Source: Carex sylvatica (lineage: Eukaryota; Streptophyta; Magnoliopsida; Poales; Cyperaceae). Taken from it: a stretch of 64,000 nt of DNA. The stretch lies in the NCBI GenBank assembly GCA_964058845.1, contig CAXKVR010000093.1, forward strand, positions 186,001-250,000, in the 5' to 3' direction. Below the pieces are notes generated by a model. That model saw only the letters and a program-made list of their open reading frames with translations, searched no databases and had not been told where the DNA came from. Below are positions 12,911-25,662 of the stretch, piece by piece. The position numbers and the translations under genes are program-made. Each line of letters begins with the position of its first letter. Within the stretch, counting starts at the first letter, position 1.

Positions 12911-13960
12911 TCACTTGAAGTGCTCATCCATGAACACTCTAGCCCACATGCCCCTTATTTCATGGAGCTGATCCATCGGAAGAGGCACAATACCTGGTGA
13001 GAAAAACTGCATACAAGATTATAAAATGTTAAATGAATTCAAGTAAATTTAGAAAAGCCCCATAATTTTCTTGAAAAACTCAAGTATGAACTAAAGAGAG
13101 ATATTGTGCAATAGCAAGGCCACTACATGCCCTTAGATAAAATAATATATAATAGAACTAACATACATTATTTGGAAATATTTTTTGATGCCTTGTGACG
13201 AATGAGTGCATGAATTTCATCACATAGTATCCGCACTCCCAACCAAAGTACTGCTGGCACTGAATTGCAAAAGTAAAAGGGTTATTAGTTTGAATTTTTT
13301 TGGTAGTTGTACAAAGGAAATAAACAAACCAATTTAGATTAAACCTAACTAAATATGACAACTATATTAGATTTAAGTTAGTTTGTTAACCTTGAGCATT
13401 CTCCAATGTATTTTTAAATTAAGCTCTTTAGCATGCAGTCCTCCTTCTTTAGTGTACTTTAGAAAAGCCCTTAAGAAAAATAAAGGATAGTAAAATAGTG
13501 TTAATCAGAGATTAGAAGAATAACTATTTAAAAGAATGTAAATAAAAGATAGTTTAATTGATTACTTACTGCTTGTAATACTTCATGATCTTATAATCTG
13601 TTTTATCTGTTGGCTGGTTTGGATCCATCACAAACACACTATGTTTACGAGGACAGAAGAAGAAGAAGATCTGGTGTTTACTGCAGTTTTAAGTTATTTT
13701 AATATTTAATCAACAAATAAGATTAATTAAATATAAAAGGTTGTAGTAATAGATATAAGTCTAATCAACTGACTCTTGAAAGACTGGTGCGAGGACAAAT
13801 GGCTTCCCCTGGGCCTGGGATTGAAGGAGGGCACCGCACATGTAATCTATTGCTTGTTTGGGCACCATATCAAGAGAGGCCTCATTAATGCGTCCGGGAT
13901 CCAGAAAAGCAAAAAAAAATTGTTTCATTGTTGACCATAACTTGCTTAAGTGCCTGCAAA
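12911..13960 (-). pseudogene. Ulp1-like (C48) cysteine protease of a transposon
   Basis: Exon-like blocks on the minus strand read as a transposon Ulp1 domain: about 13925-13790 (LDPGRINEASLDMVPKQAID), about 13660-13570 (PRKHSVFVMDPNQPTDKTDY), about 13490-13395 (FLKYTKEGGLHAKELNLKIH), 13263-13160 (WECGYYVMKFM) and 13012-12911, ending at a stop. The cysteine of WECGYY is the expected nucleophile. The histidine-tryptophan block that should precede PRKH is not visible, so the catalytic set is incomplete. Proteases of this type deconjugate SUMO-like modifiers in hosts and are commonly carried by CACTA and Mutator elements, where their role is unclear. Likely inactive; I could not confirm that all exons join in frame. 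Confidence 0.65.
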
Positions 13961-13964
13961 TTAT

Positions 13965-15180
13965 TAGATAATTAATTAAAATAGAGAAAAATGCTTGATA
14001 CTATTCAACAACTTAACAAACTTATATTGTGAAAACAGTTAGAATCGAGATATCGAGCCATCCACATGTTAGCAAAAGATTGATGTCATTGTAATGAACC
14101 AGAATTGGCCCACCATCATGGTAGAACTACTCTTTTGTGCAAGCATCACCTTCCATGTAATCAATGGATGACACAAGAATTTCATCTAATTAAAATTTTT
14201 GGACATAGACAGTTATTGAATGAACATACAGAAAAATCGATACTCACAGACGGGGGGCAGCGTTATGCTGAGCGGTGGAAGGAGAGGGCTGAACCAAAGT
14301 TGCTAAGTGCCAAATAGTTGCGACGGAAGGAGTGACGGAGGGGCTGAACCGAAGGAGAGCGGCAGAAGGAGAGGGTTGAATCGATTTGCGCTGATCGCAG
14401 AGAAAACAATTTTGAAAAACACCAAAGTTGCTGAGCGGCGGAGGGGAGACGGAGGGCAGTGAAAATTTTGGAAAACCCTTCAAAAAACCTCTCGTATTCA
14501 ATTTTTGCGTGGGGAGACGGAGGGCAGTGAAAATTTTGCTAGTAACTAGATGGAGGGAAATGTAAAGACGATTTTGTGAAACATCGTGTAACGAATGAAG
14601 TATACTACAATTGTTTAAAGTTTTGAGCTATTACAAAAAGGCATTTGTTTTTTGTTCACAATAAATTTGTGTCAACCATAAATAATCCATATGAAAATAA
14701 ACAAATCAAAGAACCGGATTTACATATTTGATTCATTTATGTAACAAATAAATTTCGTTCAATCAAATAGTAATATATTAATATGGTTCTATATATTTGC
14801 GAATTATTCGTGTTTATTTGTTTTTTTTAATGTTTTTGAACTAAATTCTGAATAAAACTTAAAAAAAACGTATAATATGTTTTATTTGCGAATAAAACGC
14901 GAATTACTATTATTCGCGGATAAAACGTGAATAACAATTATTCGCAAATAAAACGTGAAATATTATTTTTTGGGATTTTATTTGGGTTTTTTTGTCTTTT
15001 TGCTTTCTTGTGGTACCAAATTATTTCTGAATTATACCTGAATTATTCTTGAATCACGAATATTTTACCTCGCTAAATCAAAGTTGAATTATTTGTTTGT
15101 CACTATACACAATTATGCTTGTGTTTCCATTCATTATACAAAAAGTAATATTTTAAGAACAAAAAAAAGTAAAATTTTGT
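13965..15180. other. Interior of the Ulp1-bearing element, no recognised gene
   Basis: A duplicated GC-richer stretch at 14250-14540 repeats words such as GCGGAGGGGAGACGGAGGGC. The rest is AT-rich, with TTCGCGAATAAAACG-like short repeats near 14890-14960. No coding signal. Confidence 0.5.
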
Positions 15181-15719
15181 TTACCCACGGCTTAGTGGGA
15201 TGAACCGTGGGTAATGAGGTATGAGTAGAAGGATGAACCGTGGGTAATGAGGTGTGAGTAGAAAAAAGTTCAGTATTCAATCATGACATTGATCTATGAT
15301 TAAAGGGGTGTGAGTAAAAAGGTGTGAGAAAAAGTTTGAGGCGTGGGTAAAGAATCAAATTAAATTTTGGTTCCGGTTGTAGGTCAAAAATAAAATTTCT
15401 TATTTAAAAAAAATATATGATTATGATCTAATTGGACGAGTATAATGAACTGTCTCCAAATCTAGTTACACGTGTCACAGCTTTATTCAGACTTAGGTTA
15501 TAAATTTTAAAAAATAAAATACAATATATATGATTCATTCGTATATATGATGTCATGTGACATATATATAAGAAATTCATGACTTTGATATTATAGCAAA
15601 GAAATAAATAGAACAATTTTCAAAAATAATAAATTAAGAAAAAAAATTACAAAATGGGTCTTGGTCCATTTCATTTCAGGAAGAAAATATTTATCTAAAG
15701 AATTTTTTTTAATATATGT

Positions 15720-15746
15720 CATATATATATATATATATATATATAT
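15720..15746. repeat. TA microsatellite
   Basis: About thirteen AT units directly left of the foldback MITE. They may hide its target-site duplication. Confidence 0.85.
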
Positions 15747-16124
15747 GAGGAGGGATCCGATTACACTCTTTTTTGGTAACACCGAATTACACTCTCCATT
15801 TTCAAAGTTTTTAAAATTTAAACAATCGATCCAAACCGTTCAACCTGTTGGATTGTTAAAATGTGCTTGCAGATCAAATTTTACATTTTTTGAAATTTTT
15901 TTACTATTTACTAAGTATTTAACAATATCGCTATATTCAGACCATTGAATTTTTTATCCATCTTAATAAACAGTAAAAAAATTCAGAAAAATATAAATTT
16001 TGATCTGCAAGCACATTTTAACATATCCAACAAGTTGAACGGTTTGAATCGACTGTTTGGACTTTGTAAACATAGGGTGTAACCGGTGTCACCAAAAAAA
16101 GAGTGTAATCCGATCCCTCCTCTC
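15747..16124. mobile_element. Foldback MITE with about 40-bp TIRs
   Basis: The left end GAGGAGGGATCCGATTACAC mirrors the reverse of the right end (GAGGAGGGATCGGATTACAC). The arms stay complementary towards the centre. The inner arm contains AAATGTGCTTGCAGATCAAA, linking it to the elements at 2060 and 8143. No ORF of its own; short ORFs on both strands are arm shadows. Confidence 0.7.
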
Positions 16125-17868
16125 TCAATGGGTACGGTACAGGTCCTGTGGAGGTACGATACGGGTCCTGTGGAGGTATATTCATACTCAATACACACTT
16201 CAAATTAGTCTTACTCATACCATCATACGTCCCTTACTCATTAAACATTAGCTTAACCATATTATTGTTAACTAATCCATTAAAATAACGGGTAACGAAA
16301 CAAATAACGGTAATTACCAAATAAATTGATAGCATATACAATATATATAATTCACAAATATCACAAATATATATAAAATGTTGGAGAGGAAATACAAAAC
16401 ATTAGTACAAAAATAGTACAATGTAAGTACATAAGTATTATTTTCTTTGGGGAGAATGTAAAATGATTTCAATAATGCGCATTTCTCTTAGCTAAAAGAT
16501 ATTGTCAATGCTCTTACTATTATATCAATTATTGGACCGGTTTAATGACGTGAAGGGAGGAGAAATAAAAAAATTAAAAAAAATTAAAAAAAATAAAGTG
16601 GAGATGGAGGAGGGAGGCGGTAGGGAGGAAAAAATTGAGGCTAACAATGACATTTTATTAATATTTTTAGAACAAGAGTTTTATTTTTAATAATTTGTAA
16701 AATAAGAGGAGGTTCAAATGCCTTCATTAATTTTTTTTGTGCCTCCACTATGCTTTCATTTTCAAAACATTAATAACTCAAAATTTAAATTATAAACTTC
16801 AAAATAAAACGTTAGATGTGATCTATGCTATTTTATCTATGTGCTCAAAAAAATTTATCACATTTCATTTTTCTTTTTATGTGAATCAATTAGTTGAAAA
16901 ATCAACGTCTAAAAATTATCCACATTAGTACGTTTTTACAAGCTTTTGATGACAATCAAAACAAAGTTGAAATGTCATATTTTTCTACAAGTGCTTATTT
17001 TAACTTTTAAGTCCAAATTAATATCATATCCAATGGTTTTATTTTAACTTTTAAGTTTTAAATTTTGAGTTATTAAAGTTTTTAAAAATAGATGCATGAT
17101 GGAGACACCAAAAATAGAGGCATTGAACCCTCATCTTAAAATAAATATTTATATAATTAAAAATCTATCAGATTCGCATAAAACATCCAAATATATTTCG
17201 TAATGAGCGAATAAAGGGCATGGCCATATAATATCAATTGCAACATAAGTTACCAAATAATTTCGATGTTTGTCAGCCCGTTCGATCTGCGTCAGCATTT
17301 TGTGGCCGATTTATTTTGTAATCCATCACGTAAATGTAAATCGAATCTCTAACCGAAATCAAACAAACTATGATCTGATACCCATCGGAACGCCCCTTTC
17401 CCATACTTGGATCAACTAGTACCTAAAAACATGATCATTATCCATTTGAAATTTGATTTATCTTTACATGGATCAACTAGTAAACAAAACCAAGTGAAAC
17501 CCACAGAGCCTATATATATCTTTTTCGTCTTTACAGGGATCAGACAATAAACCAACAAGTACCTAACCTCACAAATTAAATCTTAATTAAGTTTACATGG
17601 ACATATTAGTAAACTATCAAAAATCAAACCTTGCGAAACCGTAATTATTAGCATAAAGATGTCCCCGATCGATAACAATATCATCCCAATTTCCTCGTAG
17701 AACTTCAAATTAAAGTCGATTAATGAAAGCCCAATTTCCACAACTTATTAATGAAAGCCCAATAGAATTTGTGAGTGTACGATCTAATAAAGGCTCATCA
17801 ATTTGCATGAAGGGATTGCGCTCCTCTAAAACACATTGCAAGAGATGTGTCGGGATTGTTCCAATTGG
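16125..17868. other. AT-rich intergenic DNA
   Basis: No gene recognised. It contains a short duplicated phrase near 16140-16180 (GGTCCTGTGGAGGTA twice) and inverted similarity between 16740-16890 and 16990-17110 (CTCAAAATTTAAA versus TTTAAATTTTGAG), suggesting a small decayed foldback element. Confidence 0.45.
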
Positions 17869-17876
17869 GTGCTACT

Positions 17877-18429
17877 TAGGGCTGTCAAAAAAACTCGCGG
17901 CTCGTGGCTTGTTCGTGGCTCGGCTCTAGCTCGCTCGGTAGTGGACCGAGCTGTTAACGAGCCAGCTCGGTTCTGGTTCGGGTCAAAATAAACGAGCTGA
18001 GCTAAGGTTCAGCTCGGACCGGGCCAGCTCGGCTCGTTAAGCTATAGTGGATTTAGGGTTTAACCCTGTATAATTTTAAGTCTAGTCCCATTTTCAAAAG
18101 CATAATTATGCAAAATTGATGTATTTTTGGTCTGGAAAGAAATGATATGGGTTTCAATTGCTTCAAGATGTGCCTGCTGGACAATTTCTTAATTTTTTTA
18201 AATAAGCTTTCTTATTTTTATATTTTTAAATTTGTATAATAGTAGTTCAATAAAGTCCAGCGAGTCAGCTCGTTAGCTCGCGAGCTAGCTCGGGCTAGCT
18301 TGTCATGAGCGAGCCAGGAGTTTTTGGCTCAGGTGACCTAAGTCCAGCTCGCTCGGTCCAGGCTCGGGCCAAAATAAACGAGCCGAGCTAAGGCCCAACT
18401 CGGCCCGAACCAGCTCGTTTACACCCCTA
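17877..18429. mobile_element. hAT MITE with perfect 8-bp TSD
   Basis: 553 bp starting TAGGGCTGTCAAAA and ending TTTACACCCCTA, flanked on both sides by GTGCTACT (17869-17876 and 18430-18437). Subterminal GAGCTCG/AGCTCGG words are dense, as in other plant hAT MITEs. No coding capacity. Confidence 0.88.
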
Positions 18430-18479
18430 GTGCTACTAAAGTCTTGAACAGAGCTCTTAATTACTGATGTTTATATATT

Positions 18480-21061
18480 TTTTTTTTTTGATAAAGTGGA
18501 ATTTACCCAACGATTTCATTAGAAACCATAGTCTTACTATAACCAACTCCAAACAACTGGAGATGGAACAGCTACAAAAACTGGTATATACCAGCAACTC
18601 AAAACAGACAATATATCAAACAAAGCAATGACTAATACATCAACCAACTAGACTAAGAATAGAGCCAACAGCCTAAAATTAAAAAAAATAACATTCAAAC
18701 CAAATTATCATTTAGGTATTTTAACCCAAGAATATGGGTTGAATCTTCTACAACTTGAATGATTGGTGAATTTGTCACCTGTGTTGTTTCCACTTCTTCC
18801 TCTAACTGTATTAGATCCTGACATGGAAAATTATTAGTGTTCAAAGGAAGAATTAATGATAAATGAATCAAAGAACCATTATTCAAAGATTGGCACCAGA
18901 ATGTTGATAAGCAATAATCTTAGAGCCCACAGCCTGCACAGAGGGAATAAATGTATTCTGAAAACATATTTTATTCCTTTCTAATCAAATACACCACAAA
19001 ACTGCTCCTCTGACAAGTTCTACCATTGGTTTGTTTTTAAGAGGTATAAGTGCATTAATGAACCAGATGTCATCCATGGTGTAACCATCAAATATGAAGT
19101 TATTATGAGCTGCTATCCAACTCCATATTTAAAAAATAAAAGGACAATGAACAAAGAGATGGGCAATGGTTTCAAAAGTACCACAAAAAGGACATGTTGC
19201 ATCTCCTAACCAACCCTTAAAAAATTTTCCTTAGTAAGAATTTTATTCCTTTTGAGAATATAAAGGAAATTTTGATTTTAAGAGAAATTTTTTATGACCA
19301 TATTAATGTGAATTCATTATTAATTATTCCACCATATTCAAGCCAAAAATAGTAAGAGTGTACAAAAAAAATTTCCTTAGCAGACCATCTTCATAACAAG
19401 GAATCAGGTAAGCTAGAATCAGGTTGGCAATCACGTAAAAGATTAGTCAAAATATTCCACTCATTAAATAAAACACCTGTTAACTATCTGGTAAAAGAAA
19501 TATGTATGGAACCTTGTTGGAAAGATTCAATAACTAATAAATCTGGATCTAATGCAATATGGAATAAATTAGAGAATAAACTAGCGAGTGTATGATCTGA
19601 AAACCATATGTTATTCCAAAATTGAATGGTAGATTCATTTTCCAATTTTCTAGAAAATCCTATATCCACCACCTCAGCTCCCTTTAAAATCTCTTTCCAA
19701 AAAGGTGAGCATGTATGTGAATAATCAAAGGGGCCATATTTTGCCAAAATAATAGATTTTCATTTGCTATGCACAGTTGGATCTTGAAACCGTATCCACC
19801 ATTTGGCCAATAAAAACTGATTTAATCGTTGAAGGTTAATAATTCCTAAACCCCCTTGGTTCTTGCTCTTACACACAGTATCCCATGATACCAAATAATA
19901 TTTCTTTCTCACAATGTTACCACCAAATCAAAGAAATCTTCATCTAAGTTGCTCAATTCTCATCCTAATTTTGGTAGGCATAACAAACACAGACAACCAA
20001 TAAATTGGGATGCATGGCTGACAAAACTAAATTCAAAAGAGTAAGTCGACCACCATAAGAAAGTAGTTTACCCTTCCAACCTTGAAGTCTAGATTCAATT
20101 TTGTCTATGACAGATTGCCAATCAATAAGACTAGGTTTTTTGTAGTGTAAAGGCAAACCAAGGTATGTTATAGGCAAACAAGCAACTGTACAACCAAATA
20201 TTTGAGCTAAGTGATGTCCCTCTTGCACTGATAAATTAAGAGGAATAATTTCAGATTTGGAATAATTTATCTTCATACCAGAAATATTTTTAAAAGCAAT
20301 GAGATGTAATTTAAGGGATGCTACCATGTGAGAATCAGCTTGTAAAAACAAGAGAGTATCATCTGCAAATTGCAGATTTAAGACAGGTCCTATATTAGGG
20401 AAGTTTTACAAACCAGTAATAATACCAGTTGACTGAATTTGTTGTAAGGACTTGTTTAAAACATCAGCAACTAAATTAAATAACAAGTGAGAAAGGGGAC
20501 CACCCTGTCTCAAACTCCGCTTACATCTAAAATATGGCCCTAACTCACCGTTAAAATTAATACAAGTTTGACCACTATGAAAGATATATATTATTCAAGT
20601 TATGAATAGATTATCAAATCCCCTAGCCTTTAGAACCTCAAGCAAAAAATTTCAATTGATCTTATCAAAGGACTTTTCATAATCAAGTTTGAAAAAAAGA
20701 CCCTTAAGTTTACATTGATGAATATGGTGCAGTACTTCATAAGCACAAGCGATATGATATGCAACCAATCTACCCTTAATAAAAATTGATTGTGACTCAT
20801 CAATTAAGAAAGAAAGAACCCTCCCCAATTAATTAGTAAGTATTTTTGTAATCAATTTGAAACTGCAATTAATTAAACTAATGGACCTATAATTTGTCAC
20901 AAACTTAGGATCATCTTTCTTAGGGATAAGACATATAGAGACCAAATTCAGTTTAGACAATTCAAGAGAATTAGTAAAAAAAAAAAAAAAATTATTGAAA
21001 CAGATCTCCTTTAACAGTATCCCAAAATTGCTGATAAACAAATCTCTCAAACAATAACTTA
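18480..21061 (-). mobile_element. 5'-truncated L1-type LINE with decayed reverse transcriptase
   Basis: Non-LTR retrotransposon read on the minus strand. From 21061 downwards: RFVYQQFWDTVKGDL, then LVSICLIPKKDDP...NYRSISL (20970-20870), RQGGPLSHLLFNLVADVLNK (about 20515-20455), the catalytic block LQFADDTLLFL (about 20375-20345), then KINYSKSEIIPLN and YLGLPLHYKK (20270-20150), and a C-terminal part with FWNNIWFSD (about 19620). Stops and frame changes break the ORF. A poly-A tail is seen as a T run at 18480-18491. The missing N-terminal endonuclease shows 5' truncation. It truncated or inserted beside the relic at 21062. Confidence 0.85.
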
Positions 21062-21255
21062 ATGATTGCCACACTAAACAACAGAGTTCACAGACTAACA
21101 TGCATGGTCTGTTCATAAACGTAATGTTATCATATATAATTATAATTTGATAGGCTCATATATGCTAATGCTAACGGACTGGGCCTATATTGATTGACCA
21201 AGGTCTGGCGTGGAAATTCTACTGGGCTGGGCCCGATGCCACGATTACAAGTGTC
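21062..21255. repeat. Diverged fourth copy of the BAHD downstream flank
   Basis: Matches the region downstream of the BAHD relic at 34400-34600 in the same order: ATTGCCACACT, then TGTTCATAA, then ATAATTTGATAGG, then CTAATGCTAAC followed by CTGGG, then a GGGCTGGGCC block. It is much more diverged than the copies at 34.4, 50.4 and 60.2 kb. The LINE replaces whatever lay to its left. No coding signal remains. Confidence 0.6.
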
Positions 21256-21716
21256 CCACAATTCGTATTGACATGAATATTAAAAGCCCCACTGCATTAT
21301 ACATGTGAGCCTAATTTGTATGAATTCTGAATGAAGAGGTCAAGATTTTCAACCCAATATCAATGCATGCACAGGATATGGACTCGGTCCAGACCCGCTC
21401 CATTTAAATATATATTTTTTGAGTAAATTTAGGTGGTCAACTCATTCAATACTGTTTTAATATCCGCAAAAATTTAACCTACAACTTCACATATGAAAAA
21501 TATTGTCTTTCTCATTAAACCAAAAGTTGATTCTCAACTCCACTGATAAATCTGAAAACAAGAAACAGAAATATAGTGAGATAAACTCATGATGCAAACA
21601 CTATTTTTTTTATTTTATTTTATGTTACATGTAAATCATTTAAATTATGGTATGGATAACTAGTTGAAATTGTTATATATAAAGTCAAACAAAAAATTTA
21701 CCATTCTAAAAATATA

Positions 21717-21747
<31 letters not shown>

Positions 21748-22268
21748 GAAAATATATTTATATTTGATATACATTAATTAAGTAAAGTAATTATTACTAG
21801 CGCAATTAGTTAATAGAATTTTGTATTTTCGCCGTATCTTGCATTCTTATCAATGCTACTTTATGTTCAAAAAGAAAAACTTTATTATACAATTAATATC
21901 AATTTAATATCCTCGAATTCAAAACCATTCCCCTGTTATTATAACAAATTATTGTTTTATTCGGATTTCGACTATAACTTGATCTCTGACAGTGACCATA
22001 CAAGAATAAAACAATATCCACAAAGGTAAAAAAAATACTATTGGTATTACCGACATGAATATCCGCAATGATACCATTGGCAAAAAAAACTTTTATCCTC
22101 ATAGATATTGTTTTATTATTATGCCTTTGCATGCATGTGCCTTTACTACCATACCAAAAGCTGATACTAATTAATACCTACATCAAATTAGTTGACTTAT
22201 TTATTGCATGGGATATATCAAGTTATTGAGCAATATATAAAACATTTTGCGAATACTAAAATGATATG
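21256..22268. other. AT-rich DNA between LINE and long-TIR element
   Basis: No gene recognised. Includes a TA/T-rich stretch at 21720-21745. Confidence 0.4.
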
Positions 22269-22539
22269 GATATCTCGATTCTTATATTATGCACGTAGCT
22301 GTCTTGATTCATCAACGGCTGAGATTGAAAGATAAATTTTTAGATTAAATATCAGTCTTTCAATTATATAATTTGTCTTTTTTTGATTAAATACATCTGT
22401 TTTATGTATAGAAGTCTAAATTTAGTTAAAAACATACTCGTCACACAGACTATAACATGGCTGTCACAATTAAAATTGAATGTATCCCTAGCAATCCGTT
22501 TCCTTATTTCTCCTTACAACTATATTTGATTCGAACAAT

Positions 22540-23620
22540 TCAATTATTTCCTTATTGGGTTCGGAATTTGTCCGATGGACTTTGGATCATATTATTTCCA
22601 AAGGTTTTATGCTTCGTTGGATTTGAAATAATATTTATGATTGTGAAATGGATCTTTAGTTATTTTGGAAAGAATATACAAATATTTTGTTCTTCTCCAT
22701 TAAATAACAGAATAAAACAAATGGTATCTCCATAACTCTATATATTACTAATCTTTATCGTTAGCTTTTTTTTAATGCATAAACTAATATGATCACAAAA
22801 ATTTTAAAAACCCAAATTATAATAAAGAAAAAAGAAATCTGAATAGCAACAATATTTGCTCATAATGTTTTGAATTAGTTTTCTTGAAAGTTATATTTTC
22901 ATTCAAAATAAAGAAATTCAATCTCAAGAAAAAAAATATTATCCGATCTTTCTTCAATATATATATTCAGATAAAATAAATAAAGAACATGAAATTACAT
23001 CAATTCATAATTGAGTGTCACTTCAATTAACATTGATTCTAAATATCTTTTTTTTAACAAAACAAATATATAGAAAATAACAAATAACTAGGAAAGTAAA
23101 AAATGTAATTAATATTAAGCTTTTTTCAATAAGTTTAATTAAGAATGAGAGATCAATTTTTTTAACAATCAACTAAGAATCAACTTTAGTTATCAAGCAA
23201 GAACTTCTAAACTAATTAATTTATGCTTTTATGTTGGTTGATATAGAATTAAAATAACATATGTATATAATATTGAACATAAATTACTACTAAAGATTAA
23301 GAAAAAGCACAAGTGAAATTTTGATTTGTTATCTCTAACTCTATATTTTTTTTAATTTACTTTTGAACAAAATTGTTAATGAATAGCGTTTAATAAGAAA
23401 TGTGATCTTGAGAAGTAATGGAAACCTCCATTTATATGATGTTCAATATTCAACTTAGTCTTCAAATAAGAAACAAAAAGTTACCAAGCCGGCCGGATGC
23501 GAAAGAATAATTTCCTATTTTCATCTAATCACTCAATCAGACGGTGTAAAGAGCCCTTTGGACGAGCTTTGGTCCAAATGGCATCGGACAAATTCCGAAC
23601 CCTTCCTTATTTCTCTGATT
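22540..23620. repeat. Inverted repeat inside the long-TIR element
   Basis: About 40 bp at 22545-22590 containing GGTTCGGAATTTGTCCGATG recurs in reverse orientation at about 23571-23615 (CATCGGACAAATTCCGAACC). Probably a nested foldback element. It explains the two weak ORFs here. Confidence 0.5.
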
Positions 23621-25284
23621 CTTTGCAATTAAATTATTTTCTCTATATTTTTTACAATAAAAATAGAAATTATTCAATCTTTCCGAATCTATAGAGAAAA
23701 TCAATTTTTATGAAATGCTATATTCATGTGTGTGAAGAGGACAAATAATCTTTATTAGAGCTACTAATATGCTTTCATAATTTCTTATTTTGTTGCTTGC
23801 ATTTGACAGAGATTTGAAATTTTGAACTTCAACAACCTCCTTGGCAAAATTCCCTTGCCTATAAAAACTTATTTCCCTGAATTGATACACTTGTAAGTAA
23901 TAATCTAACACCTTAATCTATGTCATGTTTGCCTCTTTTTATTTTTATTTTTTTTATTTATGTTTTGAGCTTTTCCAGTTAATTTTGTTATATGCCTCAA
24001 CTTTTCAATTTATGTCATGATTCTCCTTTTTGTGTTTATGTTACGGACCTTTCCAGTTCGTTTTGTTACATGTCTTTCACTATTTTATTTGTTATTCTTG
24101 CTACCTTTCAATTAACAACGAAGGTTTCATATATTTCTGATCTGGAGATAATTCTTTTCATATTATATTTGATACTTATTTTTTTGCATTTGTTGTTTCA
24201 ATTATTATTATTTGTTATTAGGATCTCCATTTTTTTATTTGTGTCTTTTATTTTTATTTAATTTTATTTTTAGTTATATATGAATGTCAAATAAAAAAGT
24301 CTCTAAATCAAAATTGATTAAGCCATTGCATGAGCATATAGGCAACACAGATGAACACATTGGTTACAAATTGTAATTTTCTGTGATTTATGGTAACTGT
24401 TTGAATTTTATATTTTGAAACTGAGAAACACAGTCGAAGCTACAGTTGGCTTGCTGTCTAACAGTCACAAAATCATCTTTTCATCAAAACTGCCAATTCT
24501 CATAAATTCTAAAATTAAATATACGTACAGTATGAGCATTTGATCACTCCCATATAAAGAACTCTCAATTTAGATGAATCAATTGATCACACTAAAAAAG
24601 ACAAATCAGCATACCAACAAAGGGCAAACTTGTCAATAATAATTGGTTCTCAAGTTCAAAATTAATGAAATTAATGTCTAAGGACTTTGGAGAATTTGTA
24701 AGAATACACAAATACATCCCAGAGACTTGATCATATGATTTAAGCCTCATGTTAAAATTGTTGAGAAATATTTTTTTATTAAATATGAGTTGGAAGTCAA
24801 GCCACCCAATATATTTCAAATTCATTTGTATTAATATAGAAAATTTTCTCACATTGTGGATTTTGAATCCATGATCTCCCACATGGGAGCCATGTGTCTT
24901 TACCACTAGTTCAAAGACATTCTCAATTGTTAAGAAATGTGCTAGCTACTTTGATCAGAGAAGGTATAACAGGGCATATCAAGAAATGAGTCGAAAGAAG
25001 AAGCAAACTCTTCTAATGAAAAACTGTGCAAATAAGCAACTCAAGCAGTAGTAATAATATAATACCGAATGCTCTTGTGAGGACAAATATTTTATTAGTT
25101 TCAGAGACTCCACAGCAAATAGATTAGCTTCATCAGCTTCTCATGATGCTACCGAGTCGTTGCATGGTAAGACAATCTTTTTATCGTACTTTTTATTTGT
25201 ATGTATATTTTAGAATAGTAATTGCAACAAATTAGCTTTTATGTTAGATTTTTTCTTCACATTCTATTTAATTGAGTAATCTGT

Positions 25285-25314
25285 TCCCGTTGCAACGCAC
25301 AGACACGATACTAG
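25285..25314 (+). mobile_element. Possible Helitron 3' terminus
   Basis: CCCGTTGCAACGCAC followed closely by ACTAG|T. The short palindrome GTTGCAAC just before CTAG, followed by host T, is the pattern of plant Helitron 3' ends. No 5' end was located. Confidence 0.35.
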
Positions 25315-25631
25315 TGAATACATAATAGATGAGATAGTTTAAAAAATAAATCGAGTACGGTACACGTCTCGTTTATTATTTAAATTGTTGGTCCCTCCTG
25401 ATTTGTTTATTCGCTTATTTTAGTATACACCGGCGAGAGAATCATGCTAAACTTTGTATTTTGTAAATACTTCAATGGCAAGGATATGGATACATGATAT
25501 ATTGATATAATTAAAAGAAGATTAGAGTTCTGTACAAATCTCGTGTAGCTTTTTTTAATCGTGGGTCTAACCAGTTGTGTTTATTGGCTTCTTTAGTGCA
25601 CTGGCGAGAAACATGCATGCTTAAAATATGA

Positions 25632-25662
25632 ACTAGTATTGTGTTCGTGCGTTGCAACAGAG
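25632..25662 (-). mobile_element. Possible Helitron 3' terminus, opposite orientation
   Basis: Minus-strand counterpart of the terminus at 25285: GTTGCAACGCACGAACAC then CTAG. The two 3' ends converge about 320 bp apart. Confidence 0.35.

Larger units (their letters stand above)
12340..15350 (-). mobile_element. DNA transposon (probably CACTA-like) with Ulp1 protease gene
   Basis: The two edges carry clustered subterminal motifs in opposite orientation: ACCACGG/ACTCACGG words at 12340-12660 and CCGTGGGTAAT words at 15182-15350. This is the usual design of CACTA elements. Between them lies a spliced Ulp1-like gene on the minus strand. No CACTA terminal motif was recognised, so the superfamily is an inference and the ends are approximate. 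No transposase was found. Confidence 0.5.

Noticed and set aside
16502..16690. Lys/Glu-rich 62-codon ORF
   Set aside because: A purine-rich low-complexity run with no gene context.
23992..24261. 89-codon very hydrophobic ORF
   Set aside because: A T-rich low-complexity translation (Phe/Leu/Ile) inside the long-TIR element; no support as a gene.
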